DNA of 64,000 nt from Neorhizobium sp. JUb45 (GCF_004343585.1 NZ_SLYW01000001.1:868001-932000), one strand, 5' to 3'. Counted from the stretch's first letter, positions 7,965-16,736 are shown. Made by a program: numbers and translations. The notes: generated from the sequence alone by a model not told the origin.

Positions 7965-8939
7965 TTATTCGGCAGCTTCTGCGACCGGCAGGATGCCGGC
8001 GATAAAGCGTTCTGCTTCAAGGGCTGCCATGCAGCCCATGCCAGCAGCGGTAATTGCCTGACGGAATGTGTCGTCGGTAACATCGCCGGCAGCAAAGATG
8101 CCGGGCACATTGGTCGCGGTCGAATCCGGAGCCGTCCACAGATAACCGTTGGATTTAAGTTTCAGCTTGTCCTTGAACAGTTCGACAGCCGGTGCATGGC
8201 CGATTGCTACGAACACGCCATCGATCGTGCTGTCGCTGACGACACCTGTGCGGGTGTCGCGCAGGCGCACGCCGGAAACCGACGGCGGCATCGGCGGCTT
8301 TGCCGGTGTGCCAGTAATTTCGGCGATCTCGGTGTTCCAAAGGATCTTGACGTTCTCGCGCTGGAACAGGCGTTCCTGCAGAATCTTTTCCGAACGGAAG
8401 CTGTCGCGGCGATGCACGACGGTGACCGTCCTGGCGATGTTGGAGAGATAGAGCGCTTCCTCGACGGCGGAATTTCCGCCGCCAACGACGATAACGTCCT
8501 TGTTGCGATAGAAGAAGCCGTCGCAGGTGGCGCAGGCAGAAACGCCAAACCCCTGAAACACCTGTTCGCTCTCGATGCCGAGCCATTTGGCCTTGGCGCC
8601 GGTGGCGATGATCAGCGTGTCCGCGGTCCAGACCTGTCCGCTATCCGTCCTGACGGTGAAGGGGCGGCTGCTGGTGTCGACTTCGGTCACGAGGTCATTG
8701 ACGATCTCGGCGCCGACATGTTTTGCCTGACCCAGCATCTGTTCCATCAGCCAAGGGCCCTGGATCGGATCGGCAAAACCCGGATAGTTTTCGACATCGG
8801 TGGTGATCATCAGCTGGCCGCCCTGTTCCATGCCAGCGATCAGGACCGGTTTCAGCATTGCGCGCGCCGCATAGATGGCGGCGGTGTAACCGGCCGGGCC
8901 GGAGCCGATGATGAGAACCTGAGTGTGACGGGCAGACAT
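7965..8939 (-). CDS. trxB: Thioredoxin reductase
   Basis: A 324-residue flavoprotein with the full TrxB layout: FAD-binding IIGSGPAGYTAAIYAARA at residues 10-27, the redox-active pair C136-A-T-C139 followed by D140, the NADPH-binding VVGGGNSAVEEALYLSN, and the C-terminal FAD motif GIFAAGDVTDDTFRQAITAAG. It reduces thioredoxin with NADPH in the cytosol. It is the first gene of a probable trxB-lsrB transcript and is divergent from an Lrp-family gene. An inverted repeat (8994-9009) lies upstream of its start. Confidence 0.97.
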   Translation of the reverse strand: MSARHTQVLIIGSGPAGYTAAIYAARAMLKPVLIAGMEQGGQLMITTDVENYPGFADPIQGPWLMEQMLGQAKHVGAEIVNDLVTEVDTSSRPFTVRTDSGQVWTADTLIIATGAKAKWLGIESEQVFQGFGVSACATCDGFFYRNKDVIVVGGGNSAVEEALYLSNIARTVTVVHRRDSFRSEKILQERLFQRENVKILWNTEIAEITGTPAKPPMPPSVSGVRLRDTRTGVVSDSTIDGVFVAIGHAPAVELFKDKLKLKSNGYLWTAPDSTATNVPGIFAAGDVTDDTFRQAITAAGMGCMAALEAERFIAGILPVAEAAE

Positions 8940-8993
8940 GGGACGATCCTTATTCAGTGCCGCGGCGGAAAGCCTGTGATGATTGGAAACCGC

Positions 8994-9009
8994 ATACCTA
9001 TATGGGTAT
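8994..9009. promoter_or_regulatory. Inverted repeat in the trxB/lrp divergent promoter region
   Basis: ATACC-N6-GGTAT is a perfect five-base inverted repeat about 55 bases upstream of trxB, in a 259-base divergent intergenic region. It could bind the adjacent Lrp or LysR regulator. Nothing else in the interval was recognised. Confidence 0.35.
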
Positions 9010-9198
9010 CAAACCGCATTCCACCGCCGGCGAACGTTCATTTATGATTGTTCCATGCGGATATTCAAGGGCAGCCATGCGTTTCCAACAGGTCTTGAGC
9101 CTTCTGTGCAACAATCCGTCGCGATGACGGAACTTTGTTGCGGAATCTGCCGATTTCGATAGAGGATGCTTGCGTGAAACCGACAGAAAGGCCGTGCC

Positions 9199-9666
9199 GT
9201 GATCCGCGTAGAACTCGACAGTATCGATCTGAAAATTCTGCGGGAACTGCAGGCGGACGGCCGTATGACCAATGTCGAACTGGCGGAGCGAGTCGGCATA
9301 TCGGCGCCGCCCTGTCTTCGGCGTGTGCGCAAGCTTGAAGAAAGCGGCATTATCGAGGGCTATCATGCGATGCTGAGCGGCCCGAAACTCGGCTTCGACC
9401 TTGTCGCCTTCTGCGTGGTTGGCTTGAAGCACCAGTCCGAAGCCAACCTCAAAGCCTTCGCCGCCGCGACCGAAAAATGGCCGATGGTGCGTCAGGCCTG
9501 GATGGTGTCGGGCGACAGCGATTTTCTACTGCACTGTGTGTCGGAAAACCTGACGCGCTTTCAGGACTTTGTCATCGAGGTGCTGACAGCCAACGAACAT
9601 GTCGACACGGTGAGGACCATGCTGACGATCCGGCAGGTGAAGAAGACGGGGCTGGTGGAGGTGTGA
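9199..9666 (+). CDS. lrp: Lrp/AsnC-family transcriptional regulator
   Basis: A 155-residue protein with an N-terminal winged helix (LDSIDLKILRELQADGRMTN, then VELAERVGISAPPCLRRVRKL) and a C-terminal RAM ligand-binding domain (about residues 70-145, with VSGDSDFLLHCVSENLTRFQ). The GTG at 9199 is the only reasonable start, because a stop codon lies eight codons upstream. Lrp proteins form dimers and octamers that respond to amino acids. In S. meliloti an lrp gene occupies this same place between the lps genes and trxB, and affects LPS gene expression. Its effector is not evident. Confidence 0.92.
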   Translation: MIRVELDSIDLKILRELQADGRMTNVELAERVGISAPPCLRRVRKLEESGIIEGYHAMLSGPKLGFDLVAFCVVGLKHQSEANLKAFAAATEKWPMVRQAWMVSGDSDFLLHCVSENLTRFQDFVIEVLTANEHVDTVRTMLTIRQVKKTGLVEV

Positions 9667-9678
9667 GGGGCGCGCAGG

Positions 9679-9696
9679 CAAAGCGCTTCCGCTTTG
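9679..9696 (+). terminator. Weak hairpin at the lrp 3' end
   Basis: CAAAGCG-CTTC-CGCTTTG is a seven-pair hairpin with a stable CTTC loop, 13 bases after the lrp stop codon and at the tail of the convergent glycosyltransferase gene. Only TTAT follows, so termination may be weak. Confidence 0.35.
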
Positions 9697-10458
9697 TTAT
9701 GCGCTCTCGACCAGATCCATGATTTCCTGTTCGGAATAATCTTTTCGGTTTCGCACCTGCCAATGCACGAATGCCGTGTCGCCCGGTGCCGCTTTAACGA
9801 GACGGTTCTCGTCCAGTGCCGCAGCCTTTACAATATGGTTCCAACGCTGTTCCAGTATGGTGAACTGCATCCCCTGTCTGAAGCACGCCATGCCAAGGTA
9901 GTTCTGGTCCAGGCGATAGAAGCGCGGCAGAAATGCCAGACGCATTGCGGCAGAATAGGCCGTGATATTGGGAAAGTTCCGGCGCGCTGCGACAAGCCCC
10001 TCGCGGCTGTAGACAATGACGCCGGAATTGAAGGCGCGTGTCTTTCCGTCTGGCAGGCGTGGAGGGCTGGCCCTGAAAACGCCACCGCAAACCATCGCCC
10101 AACGATTGTCATTCCGATCGTTCAGCCAGCGGGGACGATCCTCGCGAATTTCGGCTGCCAGTTCCTCGACCATGCCGATATGATCGACGTCGCAGGTCAG
10201 GATATCGGCAGGCGCCGCCTGCTTCGGATAAACATCCGCGTCGATGTAGATGACCCTGTCATATGCCAGAAAGCTGTCGTCATAGATCGGGCGGAGCGCA
10301 TGATAATATTCAGAATATTTGCCTTTGAAAAAGTCAGGATTTTCATCGAAGCGATAGTCTGCGCCATGGCGCTGCGCATAGGCTTTGAATAGTCGTGCGC
10401 TTAAGCCGGCATAGGCCGGAACCGGCCCTTTCCAGAATTGGTAGATAAGAGTTTTCAT
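9697..10458 (-). CDS. Glycosyltransferase, probable LPS core (lpsC position)
   Basis: The 253-residue product opens with LIYQFWKGPVPAYAGLSARL and carries a DxD sugar-nucleotide motif in FLAYDRVIYIDADVYPKQ, as in nucleotide-diphospho-sugar transferases related to GT8. FNSGVIVYSREGL matches the acceptor-loop region of such enzymes. No signal peptide or membrane segment is visible, so it probably acts at the cytosolic face of the inner membrane. It lies between lrp and a GT25 gene, the position occupied by lpsC in the S. meliloti greA-lpsBEDC-lrp cluster. Its donor and acceptor sugars cannot be read from sequence. Confidence 0.75.
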   Translation of the reverse strand: MKTLIYQFWKGPVPAYAGLSARLFKAYAQRHGADYRFDENPDFFKGKYSEYYHALRPIYDDSFLAYDRVIYIDADVYPKQAAPADILTCDVDHIGMVEELAAEIREDRPRWLNDRNDNRWAMVCGGVFRASPPRLPDGKTRAFNSGVIVYSREGLVAARRNFPNITAYSAAMRLAFLPRFYRLDQNYLGMACFRQGMQFTILEQRWNHIVKAAALDENRLVKAAPGDTAFVHWQVRNRKDYSEQEIMDLVESA

Positions 10459-10494
10459 TCAAAGCTCCGAGAAATCACTTCCGCCGTTCCGGTG

Positions 10495-11319
10495 TCATCG
10501 GTGTCTGTCGGATTGCCTTGTAAAATCGACGCGAACATTCACCTGACAGGAAAACGGATTAAGCCTGCTTCCCGATACGGCCCTGTTGAATTGGCCCCAA
10601 AATCGGCGGGCCTCACGCGCAACTTTCTGGCCAAGCGTCTTGCGTTTGCGGTTGACCTCCCAAGCCCGTGTAATGTCGCTGGACAATGCCTCTGCCGTTT
10701 CCCCTATGAACTGGTCTTGTATGCAGAGTGCAGGCATCATTTGATAGATCGACATGCGGCTGAACAGAGAAGACGCGGGATCGAACAGAATCTGGTCGAT
10801 GGCCATATGCACGCTACCCATTTCGTTCAGCAACCTGCTTGCGCTATTCGGCGTCAAAATATAGCCGGCCATGCCAAAATGCTGGCCGAGCAGTTTTGCC
10901 AGGCTGTGCCCGTGCTCCAGCGGAACGCGTGTTTTCGAGACCGCTGTCTTCCATTTCCTCACCGTCTCGATCTTTACGATTTCGGCGTCGGCCGGAACCC
11001 AGTCGCCCGACTTGAGAAATGTCGAAGCTTCTGCCGAAAAATGAATGTCGTCTTCCAGAATAACCGCGTGACCGCTTGGCATCGCCGCGATCTTTTCCCA
11101 GGCGTGCCGGTGGCTGAGCATGCAGCCGACCTCGCTTGGAGACAGACAGAGGCTGCCATCCGGCTTTCTTTGCGACCAGCGAGCAACGTCTTCGTCACTC
11201 AGCTTCTTGCCATCGACGGCGTCAAGCCGCTCGAATTCCAGCCCTTGCGCACCAAGAAGTCTCTCCATGCGCTCCAGGCGTTCGGGATTACGCGCCAGAT
11301 TGATGACGAAAATCTTCAT
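10495..11319 (-). CDS. Family 25 glycosyltransferase, LPS biosynthesis
   Basis: A 274-residue protein with the GT25 signature: KIFVINLARNPERLERM at the N-terminus, CLSPSEVGCMLSHRHAWEKI, then the acidic HAVILEDDIHF motif and MAGYILTPNSASRLL. GT25 enzymes add galactose, glucose or related sugars to lipooligosaccharide. The C-terminal 40 residues are basic (NRKRKTLGQKVAREARRFWG), consistent with membrane-surface attachment. It is 36 bases upstream of the preceding glycosyltransferase and on the same strand, so the two are probably cotranscribed. It occupies the lpsD position of the S. meliloti cluster. Confidence 0.85.
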   Translation of the reverse strand: MKIFVINLARNPERLERMERLLGAQGLEFERLDAVDGKKLSDEDVARWSQRKPDGSLCLSPSEVGCMLSHRHAWEKIAAMPSGHAVILEDDIHFSAEASTFLKSGDWVPADAEIVKIETVRKWKTAVSKTRVPLEHGHSLAKLLGQHFGMAGYILTPNSASRLLNEMGSVHMAIDQILFDPASSLFSRMSIYQMMPALCIQDQFIGETAEALSSDITRAWEVNRKRKTLGQKVAREARRFWGQFNRAVSGSRLNPFSCQVNVRVDFTRQSDRHR

Positions 11320-11412
11320 GACCCGCTACCTTTCCTCTCGTCGCTCGTATAGATGCTGCCGAAACTCAGTCGTCTTCCGCGCCTGAGACATTGTTGTCGA
11401 CGGATACGAGAC

Positions 11413-12222
11413 ATGACCGGCCTTCTGCCTATATCGGGCTTCATCATCTGCCTCAATGAAGAGAACTATCTAGGGCGCTGTATCGAAAGTCTCAAAGGTT
11501 TTGCCGAGATTGTCATCGTCGATTCTGGCTCAACCGACAAGACCTCAGAACTCGTTCAATCCTACATCGACAAGGGCTGGCCGATCCGGTTCATGTATGA
11601 GCCATGGCGCGGTTATGCGGGCCAGAAGCAGTTTGCGCTTGAGCAGTGCAGCCAGCCATGGTGCTTCAATATCGATGCGGACGAACGGCTGGACGATCAG
11701 TTTCTTGGGCTGCTGCCCAAACTGGTGGAAGCGCCCGCGGATGTGGTCGGATGGCGGATTGCGCGCCGTCCCTATCTGATCGGTTATGGTTACACGCCCG
11801 AAAACGTGCGTGAACGCCAGAACCTGCGCATGATCCGCAGCGGCAAGGGGCAATACGACCTCAGCCAGAAGGTTCACGAGGGGATCACGCCTGAAGGGCG
11901 GGTGAAGGACACGCCAACCGGCAGCCTTCTGCATTTCAGGCCGCTTCTTCTCGACGAGCAGATTCTCAAGGAAAACAAGTACTCCACCCTGAAAGCCGAT
12001 CAAAAGTTGGCTGAAGGCAAGAAGTCGAAGCTGAAGAAATTACTATTTTCGCCAACCGTCTATTTTCTTCGGCTGTATTTCTTCAACGGTTTGTGGCGCT
12101 GTGGTGTGCCGGGCCTCATTCAGGCGATGACGGGGGCGTCCTATTCGTTCCTGACGCAGGCCAAGATCTACCAGCGCAATGCACTGAAAAAACATCCGAT
12201 CGAGGATCGTATCGAGCGGTAA
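11413..12222 (+). CDS. Family 2 glycosyltransferase, WaaE/KdtX-like
   Basis: A 269-residue GT2 enzyme starting at ATG 11413; an upstream in-frame start would add a basic 20-residue tail of no obvious merit. Motifs in order: SGFIICLNEENYLGRCIESL (nucleotide-binding strand), EIVIVDSGSTDKTSELVQSY, then FNIDADERLDDQF (DxD equivalent) and the WaaE-like QNLRMIRSGKGQYDLSQKVH. WaaE/KdtX proteins transfer glucose to the LPS inner core. It is the only gene of the block read rightwards and ends 5 bases before the convergent LpsB-like gene. By position it corresponds to lpsE of S. meliloti, but I cannot confirm that the sequence families agree. Confidence 0.83.
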   Translation: MTGLLPISGFIICLNEENYLGRCIESLKGFAEIVIVDSGSTDKTSELVQSYIDKGWPIRFMYEPWRGYAGQKQFALEQCSQPWCFNIDADERLDDQFLGLLPKLVEAPADVVGWRIARRPYLIGYGYTPENVRERQNLRMIRSGKGQYDLSQKVHEGITPEGRVKDTPTGSLLHFRPLLLDEQILKENKYSTLKADQKLAEGKKSKLKKLLFSPTVYFLRLYFFNGLWRCGVPGLIQAMTGASYSFLTQAKIYQRNALKKHPIEDRIER

Positions 12223-12227
12223 GCCGT

Positions 12228-13289
12228 TTATGAAGCGGTGGCCGCATAGATGCGGCCCAGAGTTTCCGCTTCGCCCTCGATATTGAAATTCTGCCCGGCG
12301 TGAGCGAGCGCGCGCTTTGCGGCAGCAAGACGTCGCGGTTCATCGTCCATGAAACGGGCTGTGGCCGATACCATGGCATCGAGATCATCACGGGCGATGA
12401 TTTCGCCCGTTTCATGTTCTCCTGTCACCACCAGTTCCGGGAATGCACCGACATCTGTCGCCACCACTGGCACAGCCGTCGCCATGGCTTCGAGCGGGGT
12501 GAGGCCAAAACCTTCCCAGCGCTGCGGTGCGACGAAAAGATCGAGTGCGCGATACCAATCGTTGATATTGGTGTGCTCGCCGACGAACAGGATGCGATCG
12601 ACGAGGCCGGCAGCAGCTACCCGCGCTTTCAGCTCGTTTTCGAATGCAACGTGTTGTGCCGTGGCGCGACCGGCGATGATCGCGACCCAGTCAGGGCGCG
12701 ATGGCAATAGCCGGATCATGGCGTCGACGAAAAGGTCGGTGCCTTTCTGATGGCGCACGCGACCGAAGCAGCCGACGATCTTTTTCGTATCATCCAGCCC
12801 GCAAGCGCGCTTCGCCGCGGTTTTTTCCTCAGGCGGGGAAAAACGCTGGGTGTCGATGCCGTGCAGCACGACCGTGTTCGGCACTTCCAGATAGGCGGAG
12901 GTTTTGGCGCTGGTTGCGATGACCGCATCCATTTTCGACACCAGCCACCTGGTCCAGCTGGAATGTTTTCGCTGCGAGGCGGAGGTGAAGACGATGCGGA
13001 TTTTCATCCGCAGCACATCGCGCATGAAGATCGCCGGCAGCATCTCGATGTTGCGGCGGGCATGCCAGACGCGCACCGGCCATGCGGCGGGCGCCGACCA
13101 GAGATGCACAAGATCACGAAAACGGATGAAGGGCAGGGTGCCTGGCAGGCCGGGGCCGAGCGAGGCTATGTGCTGGCCCTGCCGGCTCTGAACCGGCAGG
13201 AGCTGGATGATGGTCGACGTCACGCCGGAAAGGCGCCGCTTGAAGTTCGGCGCGATCACCTGAACCTTGCGAATGTCTGCAAGCGGCAC
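12228..13289 (-). CDS. lpsB: Family 4 glycosyltransferase, LpsB/LpcC-like LPS core mannosyltransferase
   Basis: A 353-residue GT-B enzyme. The C-terminal domain shows the GT4 pattern: KIVGCFGRVRHQKGTDLFVD at the start, then ILFVGEHTNINDWYRALDLF, and the donor-binding RWEGFGLTPLEAMATAVPVV (E-x7-E). LpcC of R. leguminosarum and LpsB of S. meliloti, of this family, add mannose to Kdo in the LPS core. It begins with GTG at 13289, seven bases after a GGAG, and lies 30 bases downstream of greA on the same strand, as in S. meliloti (greA-lpsB). Loss of such genes usually impairs symbiosis or host interaction. Confidence 0.85.
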   Translation of the reverse strand: MPLADIRKVQVIAPNFKRRLSGVTSTIIQLLPVQSRQGQHIASLGPGLPGTLPFIRFRDLVHLWSAPAAWPVRVWHARRNIEMLPAIFMRDVLRMKIRIVFTSASQRKHSSWTRWLVSKMDAVIATSAKTSAYLEVPNTVVLHGIDTQRFSPPEEKTAAKRACGLDDTKKIVGCFGRVRHQKGTDLFVDAMIRLLPSRPDWVAIIAGRATAQHVAFENELKARVAAAGLVDRILFVGEHTNINDWYRALDLFVAPQRWEGFGLTPLEAMATAVPVVATDVGAFPELVVTGEHETGEIIARDDLDAMVSATARFMDDEPRRLAAAKRALAHAGQNFNIEGEAETLGRIYAATAS

Positions 13290-13319
13290 GTCTGTCTCCG
13301 GCGGGATATTCGGGGCTGA

Positions 13320-13796
13320 TCAGCCCCAGGTAACGGCGAGGATTTCGTAGGCTTTCGAACCGCCCGGCGCGACGACTTCGATGGAATCGCCGGCTTCCTT
13401 GCCGATCAGCGCACGTGCGATCGGCGACGAAATCGAGATCCGGCCCTGCTTCACGTCGGCTTCCTGGTCGCCAACGATCTGGTAGATCTTCTCTTCCTCG
13501 GTGTCCTCATCGACCAGCTTGACGGTGGCGCCAAACTTGATCGTCGAACCCGACATTTTCGACAGGTCGATGATCTCGGCGCGAGCCGTCAGATCTTCAA
13601 GCTCGGATACCCGGCCTTCATTGTGGCTCTGGGCTTCCTTGGCAGCATGATATTCGGCGTTTTCGGACAAGTCACCATGGGCGCGTGCTTCAGCGATCGC
13701 CTCGATGATGCGCGGACGCTCTTCCTGCTGACGCCAGCGAAGCTCTTCCTGAAGCTTCGTGAAACCGCCTGGCGTCATCGGTACCTTTTCAACCAT
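13320..13796 (-). CDS. greA: Transcription elongation factor GreA
   Basis: The 158-residue protein has an N-terminal coiled coil (residues 8-78) carrying the acidic tip motif [18 protein letters not shown], in which D and E reach into the RNA polymerase secondary channel, and a C-terminal FKBP-like domain ending at [12 protein letters not shown]. Length and motifs fit GreA exactly. It stimulates cleavage of backtracked RNA to rescue stalled polymerase. It is the probable first gene of a greA-lpsB transcript. The 200-base interval upstream is shared with the divergent radical SAM gene. Confidence 0.97.
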   Translation of the reverse strand: MVEKVPMTPGGFTKLQEELRWRQQEERPRIIEAIAEARAHGDLSENAEYHAAKEAQSHNEGRVSELEDLTARAEIIDLSKMSGSTIKFGATVKLVDEDTEEEKIYQIVGDQEADVKQGRISISSPIARALIGKEAGDSIEVVAPGGSKAYEILAVTWG

Positions 13797-13991
13797 TTCC
13801 TAAGTCCTCGACCCCGTGCCCGGCATGTCCGGACACAAAAAGAAACAGGTCCCGGAGCATAAACTCCGGAACCGTCCGAAAATCACTATTTGCGCCAGTA
13901 TAACAGAATTCTGACAGCAAATTCCAATAAAAACAGAGATAGTGCAGGTGCGGGCGATTTCACAGGGGGGGAATTGGTTTTGCAAGGTTTC

Positions 13992-14018
13992 TTGACATTA
14001 CGGCGCAGAACATATAGT
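13992..14018 (+). promoter_or_regulatory. Promoter of the radical SAM / UdgX operon
   Basis: TTGACA (13992-13997) is a perfect -35 box, followed after 15 bases by TATAGT (14013-14018). Transcription would begin around 14024-14026, only a few bases before the ATG at 14029, so the mRNA would be leaderless or nearly so. The 15-base spacer is shorter than usual. Confidence 0.55.
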
Positions 14019-14028
14019 GAACGCGCTA

Positions 14029-15261
14029 ATGAAGAAGTCGCTCAAAGAACGCCTCGCCATCCTTTCCGATGCCGCCAAATATGATGCGTCCTGCGCATCG
14101 AGCGGTACGGTGAAACGAGATTCGTCAGCCTCCGGCGGATTGGGTTCGACGGAAGGTTCCGGCATCTGCCATGCCTATGCGCCGGACGGGCGATGCATTT
14201 CGCTTCTCAAGATTCTGATGACGAATTTCTGCATCTATGACTGCGCCTATTGCATCAATCGCTCCTCCAGCAACGTCGAGCGGGCGCGGTTTTCGGTGGA
14301 GGAGGTGATCTGGCTGACGCTGGAATTTTATCGGCGCAATTATATCGAGGGGCTGTTTCTGTCCTCGGGCATCATTCGGTCCTCCGATCATACGATGGAA
14401 GAAATGGTGCGCATTGCCCGCGAGCTTCGCACCACCCATAATTTTCGCGGCTATATCCATCTGAAATCCATTCCCGAAGCGTCAGCCGCGCTGATCGAGG
14501 AAGCAGGGCTTTACGCCGACCGTTTGTCGATCAATATCGAGCTGCCGACGGATGCGGGCATCGGCAAATTCGCGCCGGAAAAACGGCCCGACAATATCCG
14601 TAGTTCGATGGGCAATCTGCGCCTGAAAATCGAAGAGATGGCGGAGCCGACCCTGCAGACCAAACGTCGCCGGAAATTTGCGCCGGCGGGGCAGAGCACG
14701 CAGATGATCGTGGGGGCCGATGCCGCCGATGACGCGACCATTCTTGGCACCAGCGCGCGGCTTTACGGCAGCTACGGTCTGAAGCGCGTTTATTATTCGG
14801 CGTTCAGCCCGATCCCCGATTCATCCAAGAACCTGCCGCTGATAAAGCCTCCGCTGATGCGCGAGCACCGGCTTTATCAGGCCGACTGGCTTTATCGCTT
14901 TTATGGTTTCGATATCGGTGAGATCACTTCATCGCGTGCCGACGGCATGCTCGATCTCGACCTTGATCCCAAACTCGCCTGGGCGCTTGGACACCGCGAT
15001 CGGTTTCCCGTTGACGTGAACCGTGCTGACAAGGAGGCGCTTTTGCGGGTGCCCGGTTTCGGCACGAAGACTGTGAAATCCATTCTGTCTGCCCGTCGTT
15101 TTCGCCGGCTGCGGCTGGAGGATGTCGGTCGCCTCGGTGTATCGCTCAAGAAGGTGCAGACCTTCATCACGGCCGAGGGGTGGACGCCGCACCGGCTGGT
15201 GGATCGCGCCGATCTGCGATCGATGTTCATGCCGAAGCCCGAGCAGCTGCAACTGTTATGA
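14029..15261 (+). CDS. Putative DNA modification/repair radical SAM protein
   Basis: A 410-residue radical SAM enzyme. The iron-sulfur/SAM motif is C68-x3-C72-x2-C75 in NFCIYDCAYC, preceded by CISLLKILMT, and the family mark KYDASCASSG sits near the N-terminus. The C-terminus carries a DNA-binding helix-hairpin-helix (about residues 330-385, with LLRVPGFGTKTVKSIL). It matches the family annotated as putative DNA modification/repair radical SAM protein, which is usually paired with a DUF4130/UdgX partner; here that partner overlaps it by ATGA at 15258. The reaction is unknown. A GTG at 14017 is possible but would fall within the predicted -10 box, so ATG 14029 was chosen. No ribosome site is visible. 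Confidence 0.87.
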   Translation: MKKSLKERLAILSDAAKYDASCASSGTVKRDSSASGGLGSTEGSGICHAYAPDGRCISLLKILMTNFCIYDCAYCINRSSSNVERARFSVEEVIWLTLEFYRRNYIEGLFLSSGIIRSSDHTMEEMVRIARELRTTHNFRGYIHLKSIPEASAALIEEAGLYADRLSINIELPTDAGIGKFAPEKRPDNIRSSMGNLRLKIEEMAEPTLQTKRRRKFAPAGQSTQMIVGADAADDATILGTSARLYGSYGLKRVYYSAFSPIPDSSKNLPLIKPPLMREHRLYQADWLYRFYGFDIGEITSSRADGMLDLDLDPKLAWALGHRDRFPVDVNRADKEALLRVPGFGTKTVKSILSARRFRRLRLEDVGRLGVSLKKVQTFITAEGWTPHRLVDRADLRSMFMPKPEQLQLL

Positions 15262-16736
15262 CGCAGACATGTTTCCTTGAAGGGCGCGGGGACGTCGGGG
15301 AGTGGCGGGATGCTGCGCGACGTTTTCTGCTAGCGGGCGTGAAGCCGGGGGAAATAGATTGGCGCTTGTGTGACGAGGAGCAGGGGCTGTTCGGTGCACG
15401 CGGTGTGGATGCCGGCGATTCTCCGCGTGGGCATGGTGAAAACGAGCAGGTGGCACGCCCGATCAGTGTTCCGCCTGCTTTCCTGCACCTTGCCGAAGCT
15501 GTTGTCTGCCATGCCGACCCTGGACGTTTTGCGCTTCTTTACCGCCTTCTCTTTCGGCTGAGGGAGGAACGGCATCTGCTGGAGGTGAAATCCGACGCGG
15601 ATGTCGTGGCGGCACACCGCATGCACAAGTCGGTCGGGCGCGACTATCACAAGATGACTGCCTTCGTCCGTTTCAAGGAAATGCCGTTGCCGCAAGGTGT
15701 TGCCGGCAGGCGGCGGTTTATTGCGTGGTTCGAGCCAGATCATTTTATCGTCGCTCGTGTGGCGCCATTTTTCCAGCGCCGTTTCAACGACATGGACTGG
15801 ATCATCGCAACACCACGCGGTTCGGCCTCGTGGGACGGCGAGACATTGCGCACGACGACGGAGCCGGCTGACAAGCCTGATATCCGCGATGAGACCGACG
15901 AACTCTGGCGCACCTATTACGCTTCCATCTTCAATCCGGCGCGGCTGAAGGTGAAGATGATGATGACGGAGATGCCGAAGAAATACTGGAAAAACCTTCC
16001 CGAAGCGGATCTCATCCCCGGCCTTATCGCCGGCGCGGAAGCCAGGGTGCTGGATATGGGGCGACGGCAGGCAAGCGAGCCGCTGCCGTTTCACCACCGT
16101 CTTCAGGAGGCCGCCGCTCATTTGCCGCCGGACGCGCCTGCCGCCGAAGTCGGCACGATCGAAGCGTTGCGACAGGAGGCTCGTCATTGCAGCCGTTGTG
16201 ACCTGCATTGTCGTGCCACGCAGACGGTTTTTGGCGAGGGTGCGGTTGATGCCCGTATCATGATCGTTGGCGAACAGCCGGGCGATCAGGAGGATCTTGC
16301 CGGACGTCCGTTTGTGGGGCCTGCCGGCAGGGTGTTCGACGAGGCGCTGATGCTCGCCGGTATCGATCGCCAGCGGCTCTATGTCACCAATGCCGTCAAA
16401 CATTTTAAATATGAGCCGCGTGGAAAACGCCGTATCCATCAGCGTCCCAATATGGGCGAGGTCCAGCAATGCCGCTGGTGGCTGACGCGGGAGATCGATC
16501 TGGTGAAGCCGAAGCTGATTGTCGCCATGGGGGCTACGGCATTGTTTTCACTGACTGACGCCAAGGATCGGCTGGAGGATGTTCGCGGACGCCCGATCGT
16601 GATGGATAACGAGCGGACGTTATTTGTGACTGTGCATCCGTCCTATCTGCTGCGCATTCCGGATGAAGGCAGGCGGGCTGAGGAGTTGGCACGGTTCAGG
16701 GAGGAGATACGCCAGCTCGGCCGATGGGCTGTCTGA
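15258..16736 (+). CDS. udgX: DUF4130 - UdgX fusion, uracil-DNA cross-linking glycosylase
   Basis: A 492-residue two-part protein. Residues 1 to about 265 match the DUF4130 family linked to radical SAM DNA proteins (RLLFRLREERHLLEVKSDAD, then HKMTAFVRFKEM and WFEPDHFIVARVAPFF). Residues from about 300 form a uracil-DNA glycosylase: C311 and C314, GEQPGDQEDLAGRPFVGPAG, VTNAVKHFKYEPRGKRRIH and VTVHPSYLLR. KRRIH (390-394) is the UdgX hallmark; its His (H394) attacks the sugar after uracil removal and stays covalently bound to DNA. H382 in VKHFK stands where family-4 glycosylases have a cluster Cys. The start overlaps the radical SAM stop codon (ATGA), implying coupled translation. The combined task is unknown. 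Confidence 0.9.
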   Translation: MTQTCFLEGRGDVGEWRDAARRFLLAGVKPGEIDWRLCDEEQGLFGARGVDAGDSPRGHGENEQVARPISVPPAFLHLAEAVVCHADPGRFALLYRLLFRLREERHLLEVKSDADVVAAHRMHKSVGRDYHKMTAFVRFKEMPLPQGVAGRRRFIAWFEPDHFIVARVAPFFQRRFNDMDWIIATPRGSASWDGETLRTTTEPADKPDIRDETDELWRTYYASIFNPARLKVKMMMTEMPKKYWKNLPEADLIPGLIAGAEARVLDMGRRQASEPLPFHHRLQEAAAHLPPDAPAAEVGTIEALRQEARHCSRCDLHCRATQTVFGEGAVDARIMIVGEQPGDQEDLAGRPFVGPAGRVFDEALMLAGIDRQRLYVTNAVKHFKYEPRGKRRIHQRPNMGEVQQCRWWLTREIDLVKPKLIVAMGATALFSLTDAKDRLEDVRGRPIVMDNERTLFVTVHPSYLLRIPDEGRRAEELARFREEIRQLGRWAV

